Of a DNA stretch of 64,000 nt, positions 8,761 to 16,370 are shown piece after piece. The DNA comes from JAUIGE01 sp045106685 (GTDB lineage: Bacteria > Bacteroidota > Bacteroidia > J057): positions 1-64,000 of the forward strand of contig JBGCFB010000148.1 in NCBI GenBank assembly GCA_045106685.1, given 5' to 3'. A model generated the notes under the pieces. The model was given only the letters and a program-made list of their open reading frames with translations. It ran no database searches and had not been told where the DNA came from. A program made the translations under genes and the position numbers. The stretch's first letter is position 1, and each line of letters starts with the position of its first letter.

Positions 8761-9723
8761 TTAGGGAGCTTGCCAAATAAAGCGCCCATTCTTTAAGAAA
8801 GCTTCAATCTGTTCTACACTTTGGCTTGATTTACGTCCCACACCTTCTTCGCTGTTAAAAGCATTATGAGGAGTACAAATAGCCTTGGGGTGACGAGACA
8901 TTGCAAGCGTTGCCTGTACTTCAGGGTGATCGGAAGGAATGCCTTCACGTAGTACACCTGCAAGCGATTTTTCCTGCTCATATACATCGATACCTACGCC
9001 ACCAAGATGTCCTTCTTCGAGTAGCTTGATCAGTACGCTACTGTGCGAAAGCTCGCCACGGGATATATTAATAAAGAGCATGCCTGGTTTCGCTTTTTTC
9101 AAAACATCATAACTGAAAAAGCCAACATTATTATGGGTCAGGTCCATGGCGCAAACACAGATGTCAGCCTGTGCCAATCCATCTTCAAGACTGACATAAT
9201 TGACATCTTCTTTTTCGTGATTAAGGTCGACGCCAAGTGTTTTCATATCCAGTCCATTACCAATGCGGATGACCTCATAACCGATATTTCCTACGCCTAC
9301 TACCAGTAAGGTTTTTTCGGCAGTTTCACGTCCGGTAAGACCGTCACGGTGGAAGCGAGTGAAGTGCTCTAGCTGTTGTGGAAGCTTGCGCAGTAAGGAC
9401 ATCCACAATAGCATCGCTTGTTCTGCTACTGCTCTGTGACAATACAAAGGCAGGTAGCCAAGGCTCAGATTCGGAGCGACGCGTTCGCGATAGGCGCGTA
9501 GATGGTCATAACCAGTACTCCTGGAGAGAATCGCCTGAAGCGAAGAAGCCCACTCGTCAGGAATAACTGACTGGGTCCGCAAGCTTATCACGGGCGCCGG
9601 AGGCGTATCTGAGCCATATTCCTGGATAGTCTTCCAGGTAAAGCCGGCTTTGATATGATCGGGAAGGTAGTGTTTGATTGCCTCTTCTTCTTCTTCAAAG
9701 GCTTCGTAAAAAAAGATATCCAT
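8761..9723 (-). CDS. D-isomer-specific 2-hydroxyacid dehydrogenase
   Basis: 320 residues. NAD-dependent oxidoreductase interconverting a D-2-hydroxy acid and a 2-oxo acid; substrate not inferable. The NAD-binding Rossmann motif VVGVGNIGYEV is near residue 141 with the acidic ribose-binding VDLN after it. The catalytic set is Arg in FINISRGEL, Glu in GIDVYEQE and His in CTPHNAFNSEEG. The N-terminal EEEEE stretch after MDIFFYEAF is unusual but short. A filler made of AGTTCAAAGT/AAAGTCTAAAGTT words occupies the spacer upstream (9728-9765). Confidence 0.9.
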   Translation of the reverse strand: MDIFFYEAFEEEEEAIKHYLPDHIKAGFTWKTIQEYGSDTPPAPVISLRTQSVIPDEWASSLQAILSRSTGYDHLRAYRERVAPNLSLGYLPLYCHRAVAEQAMLLWMSLLRKLPQQLEHFTRFHRDGLTGRETAEKTLLVVGVGNIGYEVIRIGNGLDMKTLGVDLNHEKEDVNYVSLEDGLAQADICVCAMDLTHNNVGFFSYDVLKKAKPGMLFINISRGELSHSSVLIKLLEEGHLGGVGIDVYEQEKSLAGVLREGIPSDHPEVQATLAMSRHPKAICTPHNAFNSEEGVGRKSSQSVEQIEAFLKNGRFIWQAP

Positions 9724-9789
9724 GTTTAGGAGTTCAAAGTTTCTGGTTTAAAGTCTAAAGTTCTAAAAAGGTAATTGAGGAAAATAATC

Positions 9790-9832
9790 TTTTTCAATAA
9801 AAAATGCCCAACCTTTTATAAAGGCTGGGCAT
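9790..9832 (-). terminator. Intrinsic terminator of the MscS gene
   Basis: On the minus strand the stem ATGCCCAGCCTTT pairs with a following AGGTTGGGCAT and is followed by TTTTTTATTG. It lies about 30 bases beyond the stop of the mechanosensitive channel gene. Confidence 0.85.
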
Positions 9833-9856
9833 GAAGGGGCTTATTAACTTGTGTAA

Positions 9857-10657
9857 TTATGCTTGGTGCACGACACGCTGTGGGAATGGAATATCAATTC
9901 CTGCTTTATCAAGCGCGATTTTACAATCTTCGGTTACACCAAAGTAGACGTCCCAGTAGTTAGCTGGAGTCGCCCATGGACGTACTGCAAGATTTACAGA
10001 GCTGTCGCCTAGTTCTTGTACATTCACAGAAGGAGCTGGGCTTGTCATAACCTTAGGATTATTTTGCATAGCCTGCATAAGCACTTCTCTGGCTTTTTTA
10101 ATGTCTTCACCATATCCAATACCGACTACGAGGTCTACACGTAGTTTTCCGTCGGTAGTATAATTGGTTATATCGCCATTCGAAAGTGGGCCATTAGGGA
10201 GAAGAACTGTTTTGTTATCAGGAGTAAGGAGTGATGTGATGAAAATATTAATTGCAGTCACATTACCTGTATGTCCTTGAGCTTCAATAAGGTCACCTGT
10301 TTTGAAAGGCTTAAACAATAGGATCATAACGCCACCTGCAAAGTTTGCAAGGCTACCCTGGAGGGCCAAACCTACGGCAAGACCAGCTGCACCAAGAAGG
10401 GCGATAATACCTGTCATTTCGATGCCTACTGCATCAGCGGCAGCGAGCAATACAACGACCTTGAGTAAAACGCTAACCATACTTCCCAGGAATGAGCTAA
10501 GCTCAGCGGATAAGCCTCTACTATCGATAGCGCGGCGTACCATCTTGGTTACCCAGCCAGCTATCCAGAAGCCAATGATAAGTATAGCAATCGCTTTTAA
10601 GAGCGGAATACCATATTGAGATACTAATTCGAGAATTGTGTCAAGACTTAAATCCAT
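9857..10657 (-). CDS. mscS: Small-conductance mechanosensitive channel (MscS family)
   Basis: 266 residues, near the minimal MscS length. Three hydrophobic segments (about 17-35, 55-75 and 80-115) are followed by a soluble beta and alpha/beta domain. The pore helix is GAAGLAVGLALQGSLANFAG, the Ala/Gly-packed TM3 of this family, and the following FKPFKTGD and LLPNGPLSNGDITNY mark the beta domain. It opens under hypo-osmotic membrane tension in the inner membrane. The gene stands alone, with its own terminator. Confidence 0.94.
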   Translation of the reverse strand: MDLSLDTILELVSQYGIPLLKAIAILIIGFWIAGWVTKMVRRAIDSRGLSAELSSFLGSMVSVLLKVVVLLAAADAVGIEMTGIIALLGAAGLAVGLALQGSLANFAGGVMILLFKPFKTGDLIEAQGHTGNVTAINIFITSLLTPDNKTVLLPNGPLSNGDITNYTTDGKLRVDLVVGIGYGEDIKKAREVLMQAMQNNPKVMTSPAPSVNVQELGDSSVNLAVRPWATPANYWDVYFGVTEDCKIALDKAGIDIPFPQRVVHQA

Positions 10658-10758
10658 AATGTGATGTGTGTTGCTTTTTTGAAAAAAATAGAATTGATAT
10701 AATTAGAGACTTGAAAACTGAAATTTGTCACAGAAAAGGAGATCTTTTTATAAAAAAA

Positions 10759-11220
10759 TTAATTGGAAGGCATTTTTCTAAATACAAGCTCCTCAATATT
10801 CATGACCAGCGAATCCAGCTTCGCCGGTGTATTCATGCGTAGATAGATGTCTTTGGTGCCTTTCTCCAGCGTGCAGGCTAGCTTGACTGCTGGAAGATCA
10901 CTGACATTAGGATTGTCATAGCTATCCTCATATTGGAACATATTTGCCTGCTTGAGAGTGTAGACGAGTTTTCGTAACTGAGACGTATTCAACCTGGAAC
11001 GGACATGCTTGGGTTCTGGAGCAAAGCGCACTGCTTTGTATTCGATGGCTCCTTCATCATCTACTTGTAACGTGTAAGCCGGACAGCGCCCAAAGCACAT
11101 GGTGCGCTCAAGACTCAGCTGAAAATTATCAGGAATTACCGTTTGGCGTACTTCTTTAGTTCCCCCACAAGCAGACAAAACTAGGAGGAGGCATGTAGTC
11201 ATGTAAATGTATCTTGGCAT
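10759..11220 (-). CDS. DUF6438 lipoprotein
   Basis: 153 residues. An N-terminal hydrophobic stretch with lipobox LVLSAC places the acylated Cys at about residue 18. The mature part contains LERTMCFGRCPAYTLQV, the CxxxCP signature of the DUF6438 family, followed by a basic/hydrophobic pattern of short strands. Function unknown; the paired cysteines suggest a disulfide. A minus-strand -7 box (TAGTTTTG) at 11244-11251 is 24 bases upstream of the ATG, supporting this start. Confidence 0.82.
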   Translation of the reverse strand: MPRYIYMTTCLLLVLSACGGTKEVRQTVIPDNFQLSLERTMCFGRCPAYTLQVDDEGAIEYKAVRFAPEPKHVRSRLNTSQLRKLVYTLKQANMFQYEDSYDNPNVSDLPAVKLACTLEKGTKDIYLRMNTPAKLDSLVMNIEELVFRKMPSN

Positions 11221-11243
11221 AAGCTGGTTTTGTTAAAGTCCAA

Positions 11244-11251
11244 CAAAACTA
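11244..11251 (-). promoter_or_regulatory. -7 box for the DUF6438 lipoprotein gene
   Basis: TAGTTTTG on the minus strand matches TAnnTTTG exactly; the start codon lies 24 bases downstream. No good -33 TTTG is visible at the right distance. Confidence 0.5.
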
Positions 11252-11262
11252 TATAAAAAAGG

Positions 11263-11337
11263 CTACTGGCTTTTGGCCTTCAGCTGCTGACCAAAAAATA
11301 GAAAAGCGATATGAGCTTTAAAGCTAGTAGCCAACAA
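11263..11337. repeat. GGCTACTGGC-word inverted filler
   Basis: GGCTACTGGCTTTTGGCC at the left faces AAAGCTAGTAGCC at the right, so the spacer can fold into a hairpin. It sits between two divergently transcribed lipoprotein genes and shares words with 13157-13185 and 17943-18066. Confidence 0.6.
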
Positions 11338-11356
11338 AATTCTTTATATTAGCATC

Positions 11357-11518
11357 ATGAAGTCCAAACGTGCAATTCCAATCCTCATTCTCCTCTTCAT
11401 CACTGCCTTGGCATTTTCATCTTGCAAGATGTTTAAAGGTGATCCTCGAAAAAACTGCAATCATCCTGAGCATGGTAAATACATGCAGCAGAAGCGCATG
11501 AAAAAAGCGGGATTATAA
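11357..11518 (+). CDS. Small lipoprotein, 53 residues
   Basis: Short ORF starting MKSKRAIPILILLFITALAF with lipobox FSSC, so Cys23 would be acylated; the mature peptide is only about 31 residues, very basic, with NCNHPEHGKYM. No family recognised, although tiny lipoproteins with a single internal Cys are common in Bacteroidota. It ends 21 bases before the P-loop-like membrane protein gene and is probably co-transcribed with it. A TATATTAG box (seven of eight -7 consensus bases) lies just upstream of the start. Confidence 0.6.
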   Translation: MKSKRAIPILILLFITALAFSSCKMFKGDPRKNCNHPEHGKYMQQKRMKKAGL

Positions 11519-11539
11519 GCTTCGCAAGACACGCGATAC

Positions 11540-13156
11540 ATGGGAAATAGGCGTATATGGCTCGGTCTGGGCGGTTTTATTTTATTGCTAGTTTTAGGAT
11601 GGCTTATTACCAAAGCGCTTAAGGACAAGCAACATCCTGACTGGACAGCATTGGACCAGCGACTGGTCGCACCTTATAGTCAAGCGGCTGCGCTGCCCGA
11701 TTCTCTCCAACAACTTTGGAACGAACATCATCATGTAATTGCAGAGGATGACTCGCTGGCATGGCGTATTTTTTCTACTCCTTTTGCTCCAAGCTTAAGT
11801 TGGAAAAAATGGAAACAATGGTTCAAAATTGTCCAAAAACAACGTTTCGTAACCGTGTCGGGAGTGAGTGGAGCTGGAGCCACTACGCTTTTTTCACGAC
11901 TGGCTGCAAGTTTAGTATCGAGTCAGGAACATCTGCTTGAGGTGCGTTGCGCTCCTCGTTTTGATTTGGAATATCATCGTCAGTATATCGGATATCGAAA
12001 TGATGATGGTAAATTTCAAAAAGGCGAAATTCTCAAGTTGATGGAGAAATGTGAGCAACATCCACAGGAGCATTTTATCGTTTACCTCGACAATTTTGAT
12101 AAAATTAATCCTGAGACTTTCTTTGGACCTGAACTTTGGGAAAAGCTGGATGATGCCCGTTTTGAATGCATACTCGGTGGCAAGGCTATAGAAATTCCAA
12201 GCAATCTGACATTTATTGCGCTGGTGCATACAGGCGCTTCTTCTCGTATCAAGTTGAATAATGAGCATTTTCGCCGCTTGGGTGGCTTGCATGTGCTCGC
12301 TCCTTCTGAGGAGGAATTGATTCTTTATTTGCGCGAAAAAAAGAAAGAGGCCATTAATGAAAATGATTCTGAATCACTTGTCTACCTGAATGATAGCGTA
12401 GGCATTAAGCACTTTGTGTTTGCCTTCACGCACATCAACGGATGGATCGAAAAAGAGTATGGAAGTGGCTACCAGTTAGGGCAATGGAGCAGCGTGCGCA
12501 AGTTGTATGAAAAGCCATTAGAGGAAACTTTCAAGGTCTTTGCCAACCATGTATCTGCACTAAAACCAGAAAATCAATTAAGCCTTAATCGGCTGGAGCC
12601 CATTCGTTACAGAATTGAAAACGAGGGAGCTATTAAGCATTCAAATTGGTTGGCGACGCAATTCCGCATGCTGGAGGCGAAGGGTTTTCTGACCGAATTT
12701 GTCGTTGGGCTTAGCTTTTTGCTTATCACGGGTTTATTCAGTTTTTGGTTTTTGCGAAAAAGGAAGAAAAGCCTTCGTTCCAAACTCGCACAGGCTTATG
12801 GGATCATGGAGCGGTTTGAGAAGCAGCTCATTGATGTCACCGATGCTGACAAGCAGATGAAGGAGGTGAAGCAAGAAGTCGATAACATGGTGAGCGAAAG
12901 TAAACTGGATTATCAGGAAGCGGTCTTCTTTTATGTCTTTTTGGAAGATAAAATGAAGCGACTGGAAATCGCACGCTCCACACACGAAAATTTCAGGCAA
13001 CTGGTAGATGTGTTTCTGGAGGATGGGGTGCTTAGCGAATCAGAGTACGAAAAGCTTCAGCAATTTTTGGAACAAATAAAACCGCGCATCTCAGAAGCAC
13101 ATTACGCAGGCTATGCTGAAGAAATAGCGAAACTTAGGCAAGAATATCGAGGTTAG
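11540..13156 (+). CDS. Membrane-anchored P-loop NTPase-like protein with degenerate Walker A
   Basis: 538 residues, family not recognised. TM1 is at about 7-25 and TM2 at about 387-406, so residues 26-386 and the C-terminal tail lie on the same side of the membrane. VSGVSGAGATTLFSRLAASL (about 105-124) resembles a Walker A loop (GxxGxGKT), but the invariant Lys is Ala. FIVYLDNFDKI (about 179-189) matches Walker B, and TFIALVHTGASSRI a sensor-like strand, so the fold resembles AAA+/STAND ATPases. After TM2 a long charged helical region (about 410-538) is probably coiled coil. It may bind nucleotide weakly or be a pseudo-ATPase. A small lipoprotein gene precedes it. Confidence 0.6.
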   Translation: MGNRRIWLGLGGFILLLVLGWLITKALKDKQHPDWTALDQRLVAPYSQAAALPDSLQQLWNEHHHVIAEDDSLAWRIFSTPFAPSLSWKKWKQWFKIVQKQRFVTVSGVSGAGATTLFSRLAASLVSSQEHLLEVRCAPRFDLEYHRQYIGYRNDDGKFQKGEILKLMEKCEQHPQEHFIVYLDNFDKINPETFFGPELWEKLDDARFECILGGKAIEIPSNLTFIALVHTGASSRIKLNNEHFRRLGGLHVLAPSEEELILYLREKKKEAINENDSESLVYLNDSVGIKHFVFAFTHINGWIEKEYGSGYQLGQWSSVRKLYEKPLEETFKVFANHVSALKPENQLSLNRLEPIRYRIENEGAIKHSNWLATQFRMLEAKGFLTEFVVGLSFLLITGLFSFWFLRKRKKSLRSKLAQAYGIMERFEKQLIDVTDADKQMKEVKQEVDNMVSESKLDYQEAVFFYVFLEDKMKRLEIARSTHENFRQLVDVFLEDGVLSESEYEKLQQFLEQIKPRISEAHYAGYAEEIAKLRQEYRG

Positions 13157-13185
13157 CTTCTGGCTTCTGGCTACTGGCTACTGGA
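13157..13185. repeat. TTCTGGC/TACTGGC tandem words after a stop codon
   Basis: Starts one base after the TAG of the P-loop-like gene and repeats CTTCTGG, CTTCTGG, CTACTGG, CTACTGG with a 7-base period. Shares words with 11263-11337 and 17943-17975. Confidence 0.65.
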
Positions 13186-13226
13186 ATCAAGTTGATTTCT
13201 ATCGGAGCTGCATTTTGAAAACAAAA

Positions 13227-13260
13227 AAACCGATTGATGCCTTAAACATCAATCGGCTTA
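13227..13260 (-). terminator. Intrinsic terminator of trxA
   Basis: On the minus strand CCGATTGATG and CATCAATCGG form a perfect 10-bp stem with a 7-base loop, followed by TTTTTTTG. It lies about 60 bases past the trxA stop, beyond the 7-bp tandem repeat. Confidence 0.88.
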
Positions 13261-13270
13261 TTCGGTATGC

Positions 13271-13320
13271 AATCGCTAATCGCTAATCGCTAATCGCTAA
13301 TCGCTAATCGCTAATCGCTA
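13271..13320. repeat. 7-bp tandem repeat AATCGCT, about seven copies
   Basis: Perfect head-to-tail AATCGCT units. The last unit contains the trxA stop codon (CTA on the plus strand), so the array abuts the coding sequence with no spacer. Confidence 0.92.
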
Positions 13321-13647
13321 GTTGGCAACAGCAGCGCTCATTTTGCCTGAAAGAACAGACTTAGGCACAGCGCCTACTTGCTTGTCCACTACTTCGCCAT
13401 TTTTGAAGATAAGCAGCGTAGGAATGCTCATTACGCCGTACTTAGCAGCGGTTTCACGATTCTTATCGACGTCCAGTTTTCCGATAACGGCAGTCTCGCC
13501 GAGGTCGTCAACAAGTTCTTCAAGAACAGGAGCGATCATTTTACAAGGTCCGCACCATACTGCCCAAAAGTCAACCAATACTGGCTTGTCGCTGTTGAGT
13601 ACGAGTTCTTCAAAGTTGCCGTCGGTAAATTCTATTGCTTTTCCCAT
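13318..13647 (-). CDS. trxA: Thioredoxin
   Basis: 109 residues, the standard single-domain thioredoxin length, cytoplasmic and without a signal peptide. Redox-active Cys32 and Cys35 are in FWAVWCGPCKMIAP; cis-Pro is in MSIPTLLIFKNGE and the buried Asp in VLVDFW. It reduces protein disulfides using electrons from thioredoxin reductase. A full promoter (TTG-N20-TATGTTTG) lies 65-95 bases upstream and an intrinsic terminator downstream, so it is a monocistronic unit. Confidence 0.97.
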   Translation of the reverse strand: MGKAIEFTDGNFEELVLNSDKPVLVDFWAVWCGPCKMIAPVLEELVDDLGETAVIGKLDVDKNRETAAKYGVMSIPTLLIFKNGEVVDKQVGAVPKSVLSGKMSAAVAN

Positions 13648-13711
13648 GATTATGTGTTTGAGTAAATTATGTAGATGGAGGGTAAAACGGGTGTTTATTT
13701 AAAAGGTTATG

Positions 13712-13742
13712 CAAACATAACGCTTTCGTTATATAGACGCAA
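13712..13742 (-). promoter_or_regulatory. Promoter of trxA
   Basis: Minus strand: TTG (-33) at 13742-13740, a 20-base spacer, then TATGTTTG (-7) at 13719-13712, matching TAnnTTTG exactly. The predicted leader is about 60 bases. Confidence 0.65.
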
Positions 13743-13800
13743 TCTGAGCTGAAAGGACACATATGGCTATCGTCTGGCTGACAAATAGGATCGCAATCTG

Positions 13801-13808
13801 TACCTTTG
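13801..13808 (+). promoter_or_regulatory. -7 box upstream of the 7TM-HD protein gene
   Basis: TACCTTTG matches TAnnTTTG; a transcript would start near 13814, just before a 17-codon ORF (13817-13870) that overlaps the first codons of the main reading frame. Confidence 0.5.
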
Positions 13809-13847
13809 TTTTCTGAATGACAAAGACTCCAATCCTGGAAGCTGCTT

Positions 13848-16079
13848 TTGAGTTTTTATACAAATATTAAAACCCTTTTCAGAAGGTTTGTCGCAAGTAG
13901 AAGACATTCTTTCAATCTGGCCAATCGCGTGATGCTTCTGGGCGGATTCGTTATTGCGGTCACGCTTATTTTGCCTCGACAGCGCGTTCTTGACTTTCAG
14001 TACGAGGTAGGCCGTTCTTGGGAAAGCGCTGATCTGGTAGCAGAGTTTGATTTCCCGGTTTTCAAAGGTGAAAACGAAGTGCTTGCACTTAAAGAGAAAG
14101 CAAAGTCGGATGTGCTCCAGGTGTATACGCGCGATACTTCCGTAGAGAGCCAAGTGGAAAACGCCTTTGGGACTCATCTTTTCAGGTTACTTGAGGAGCA
14201 GAAAAGGTTAGCCAGTGCAAAGTTGCGCGGTGATACTCTATCTTATAAAGGCCTATTAAAGCAAAGCTCATTTCTTAAATTCGATCTGGACCCATTGGGA
14301 TTTGTCGCCGATACCGGCAAGGTATTGCCCGTATGGTATGAGAAAGCTTCTACCCAGGGAAGAGCTACTATAGCGCGAGTTTATGGCGAAAGCATGGGCG
14401 TTATTGTTGGTAAAAGAGATACATTTTCTGCTTTTATCAATGTGCAAAATACAGCAGGGGCAAGTAAGGCTTTACCTGCAAGTGCTTTCGCATTTGAATA
14501 TGAAATTGATAAAAAGCTCTTGGAAACATCAAGCGAAGTTTCTGCTGAGCGACTTGGAGCACTCGTATTAGAACAATATATCGAGCCAGACCTACTCTAT
14601 AATCCATTGCTTACACGGCGCGAACAGAATCGGATTTCAAGTCTGATTACGCCTATTTCCGGCTTTTTTGAAAAAGGCCGGACCATTATCGGTCGTGGTG
14701 ACCTCGTCAATGAGCAAGCTTATCGCCGCATCCAGTCTTACCTGAGAGAAGGCGAACGGGTACTCGATACCAAGAACTGGCTTCAGCAGGTCTTGAGTCA
14801 GATGTTGGTTGTCTTTTTACTGATCGGAATTCTCATTATTTACTTGCGGGTAAATCAGCCCAGACTATATTTCGATACTTCAAAATTGGGCCTCATCCTG
14901 ACGACGCTTTTTCTCACGGTGCTTGCGATGGTTCTTACGCTTCAGTTAGAGCAAATAATAGGACGCACGCCTCGGGCCATCTCCTTTATTTATCTCGCGC
15001 CGACCTGCATGGCGGCGGTGCTACTTTCAAACTTTTTTGACTCCAGGACAGGCTTTATCGCAAATTTGATTGCAGCGCTTTTTGGGGCAGTATTGATTCA
15101 AAGAGGCCTAGGTTTTGCTTTTGTTCAAATCATCGCCGGAACGGTTGCCATCTATAGCTTGCGGCGCTTGCGTGATCGTAGAGTATTCTTTTACACACTC
15201 ATTTATGTACTGGTCGCTTATGTTGTCAGCTTCTTTGCCTATGAGCTTTTTAGCAAAGGAAACCTGCACACGATTCACTACGAGACGATTATTCTATTAG
15301 TGTTCAATGTCGCCCTGACCTTTTTGGCTTATCCATCTGTATATGCTTTTGAAAGGCTTTTTGGGGTCACTTCAGATTTGGCCTTTTTGGAATTACTGGA
15401 TACCAATCATCCGTTATTGCACAAACTGGCGCGGCGCGCTCCAGGTACCTTCCAGCATAGCCTTCAGGTAGCGAATCTGGCTGAAAGCCTGGTGCAGGTT
15501 TTGGGAGGAAATCCGCTACTAACGCATGTTGGAGCCCTGTATCATGATATTGGCAAGCTCAAAAACCCGGACTATTTCATCGAAAATTCTAATCTGGAAG
15601 ACACACCTCATAAGCGCATTCATTGTACTGAAAGTGCCAAGATCATCATTGACCATGTGAAAGACGGGGTGAAGATGGCTGAGAAACATCACCTTCCGCG
15701 TGAGATTATCAACTTCATTGAAACGCACCACGGGACTACCCGCGTGGAGTATTTTTATCGCCAATATCAAAAAGAGCCTGACTGTACGAATCCCGAAGAT
15801 GATCGTGCGTTCCGCTATCCTGGACCACGCCCATTTACCAAAGAAGGTGCAGCGCTCATGATCGCCGACTCTATTGAAGCGGCTTCCCGCACCTTGAAGG
15901 TGTACACCGAGGAGGCGCTATTTAATCTTGTCAACGGCATCATCGATTATAAAATCAAAGATGGTCAGTTGGAAAATGCTCCGGTGACTTTTAAAGACCT
16001 GGCAATTATCCGTAAGGTCATGCACAAGCAGTTATTGACGATGTATCACGCGCGTATCGAGTATCCTGAAGAGGAGTAA
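13848..16079 (+). CDS. PgpH/YqfF-type 7TM-HD phosphodiesterase
   Basis: 743 residues. After one N-terminal TM (about 28-44) comes an extracytoplasmic domain (about 45-310), then seven TM helices (about 315-500) and a cytoplasmic HD domain (about 520-743). The metal-binding HD motif is APGTFQHSLQVANLAESL with GALYHDIGKLKNPDYF, and later HHLPREIINFIETHHGT. This layout is that of PgpH, which hydrolyses cyclic di-AMP, so turnover of that messenger is likely. The start is uncertain: this frame opens with a TTG, and the first ATG (residue 29) would cut into TM1, so TTG or another rare start is assumed. The downstream hairpin 16273-16366 may act as terminator. Confidence 0.88.
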   Translation: MSFYTNIKTLFRRFVASRRHSFNLANRVMLLGGFVIAVTLILPRQRVLDFQYEVGRSWESADLVAEFDFPVFKGENEVLALKEKAKSDVLQVYTRDTSVESQVENAFGTHLFRLLEEQKRLASAKLRGDTLSYKGLLKQSSFLKFDLDPLGFVADTGKVLPVWYEKASTQGRATIARVYGESMGVIVGKRDTFSAFINVQNTAGASKALPASAFAFEYEIDKKLLETSSEVSAERLGALVLEQYIEPDLLYNPLLTRREQNRISSLITPISGFFEKGRTIIGRGDLVNEQAYRRIQSYLREGERVLDTKNWLQQVLSQMLVVFLLIGILIIYLRVNQPRLYFDTSKLGLILTTLFLTVLAMVLTLQLEQIIGRTPRAISFIYLAPTCMAAVLLSNFFDSRTGFIANLIAALFGAVLIQRGLGFAFVQIIAGTVAIYSLRRLRDRRVFFYTLIYVLVAYVVSFFAYELFSKGNLHTIHYETIILLVFNVALTFLAYPSVYAFERLFGVTSDLAFLELLDTNHPLLHKLARRAPGTFQHSLQVANLAESLVQVLGGNPLLTHVGALYHDIGKLKNPDYFIENSNLEDTPHKRIHCTESAKIIIDHVKDGVKMAEKHHLPREIINFIETHHGTTRVEYFYRQYQKEPDCTNPEDDRAFRYPGPRPFTKEGAALMIADSIEAASRTLKVYTEEALFNLVNGIIDYKIKDGQLENAPVTFKDLAIIRKVMHKQLLTMYHARIEYPEEE

Positions 16080-16124
16080 AAAGTCCTCGCTGCTCGATGT
16101 TTGCTGTTTGATCCTCGATTTTTA
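16080..16124. repeat. TCGCTGTTTGATCCTCGAT-word filler after a stop codon
   Basis: Begins directly at the stop codon of the HD protein and repeats the words CCTCGCTGCTCGAT, GTTTGCTGTTTGATCCTCGAT-like. Nearly the same sequence recurs at 16273-16320 in the same orientation. Confidence 0.7.
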
Positions 16125-16161
16125 AAGGGGTCAGAAGGATGGCAAAATGATAATCTATCAT

Positions 16162-16226
16162 TGTAGAGACGCGTTTTAACGCGTCTCAGGTTTAGGTCAT
16201 AAGACGCGTTAAAACGCGTCTCTACA
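16162..16226. repeat. Inverted repeat with TGTAGAGACGCGTTTTAACG arms
   Basis: The left arm TGTAGAGACGCGTTTTAACG continues with CGTCTC; the right arm is its exact complement, ending CGTCTCTACA. Each arm is itself a palindrome around TTTTAA/TTAAAA, so alternative hairpins are possible. It sits between convergent genes. Similar GTAGAGACGCG palindromes are known as dispersed repeats in other bacterial phyla (general knowledge, not checked). Confidence 0.85.
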
Positions 16227-16272
16227 CATTCTGATAATATTATTCTACACCCGATCAATCATCGAATAGGAG

Positions 16273-16366
16273 TAAAAAGTCTTCGCTGTTCGATCCTCGC
16301 TGTTTGATCCTCGATTCTAAAAAAAAAGCGAATATCGAGGATCAAGTATCAAACAGCGAAGACGAT
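16273..16366. terminator. Long hairpin between convergent genes
   Basis: TCTTCGCTGTT plus GATCCTCGAT words on the left pair with ATCGAGGATCAA and AACAGCGAAGA on the right around an A-rich loop (AAAAAAAAAGCG). It probably serves both the HD protein (plus) and the Deg protease (minus). Confidence 0.6.
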
Positions 16367-16370
16367 AATA

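Noticed and set aside
13271..13320. Possible CRISPR array or VNTR locus
   Set aside because: Perfect 7-bp tandem units with no spacers and no cas genes; a simple tandem repeat.
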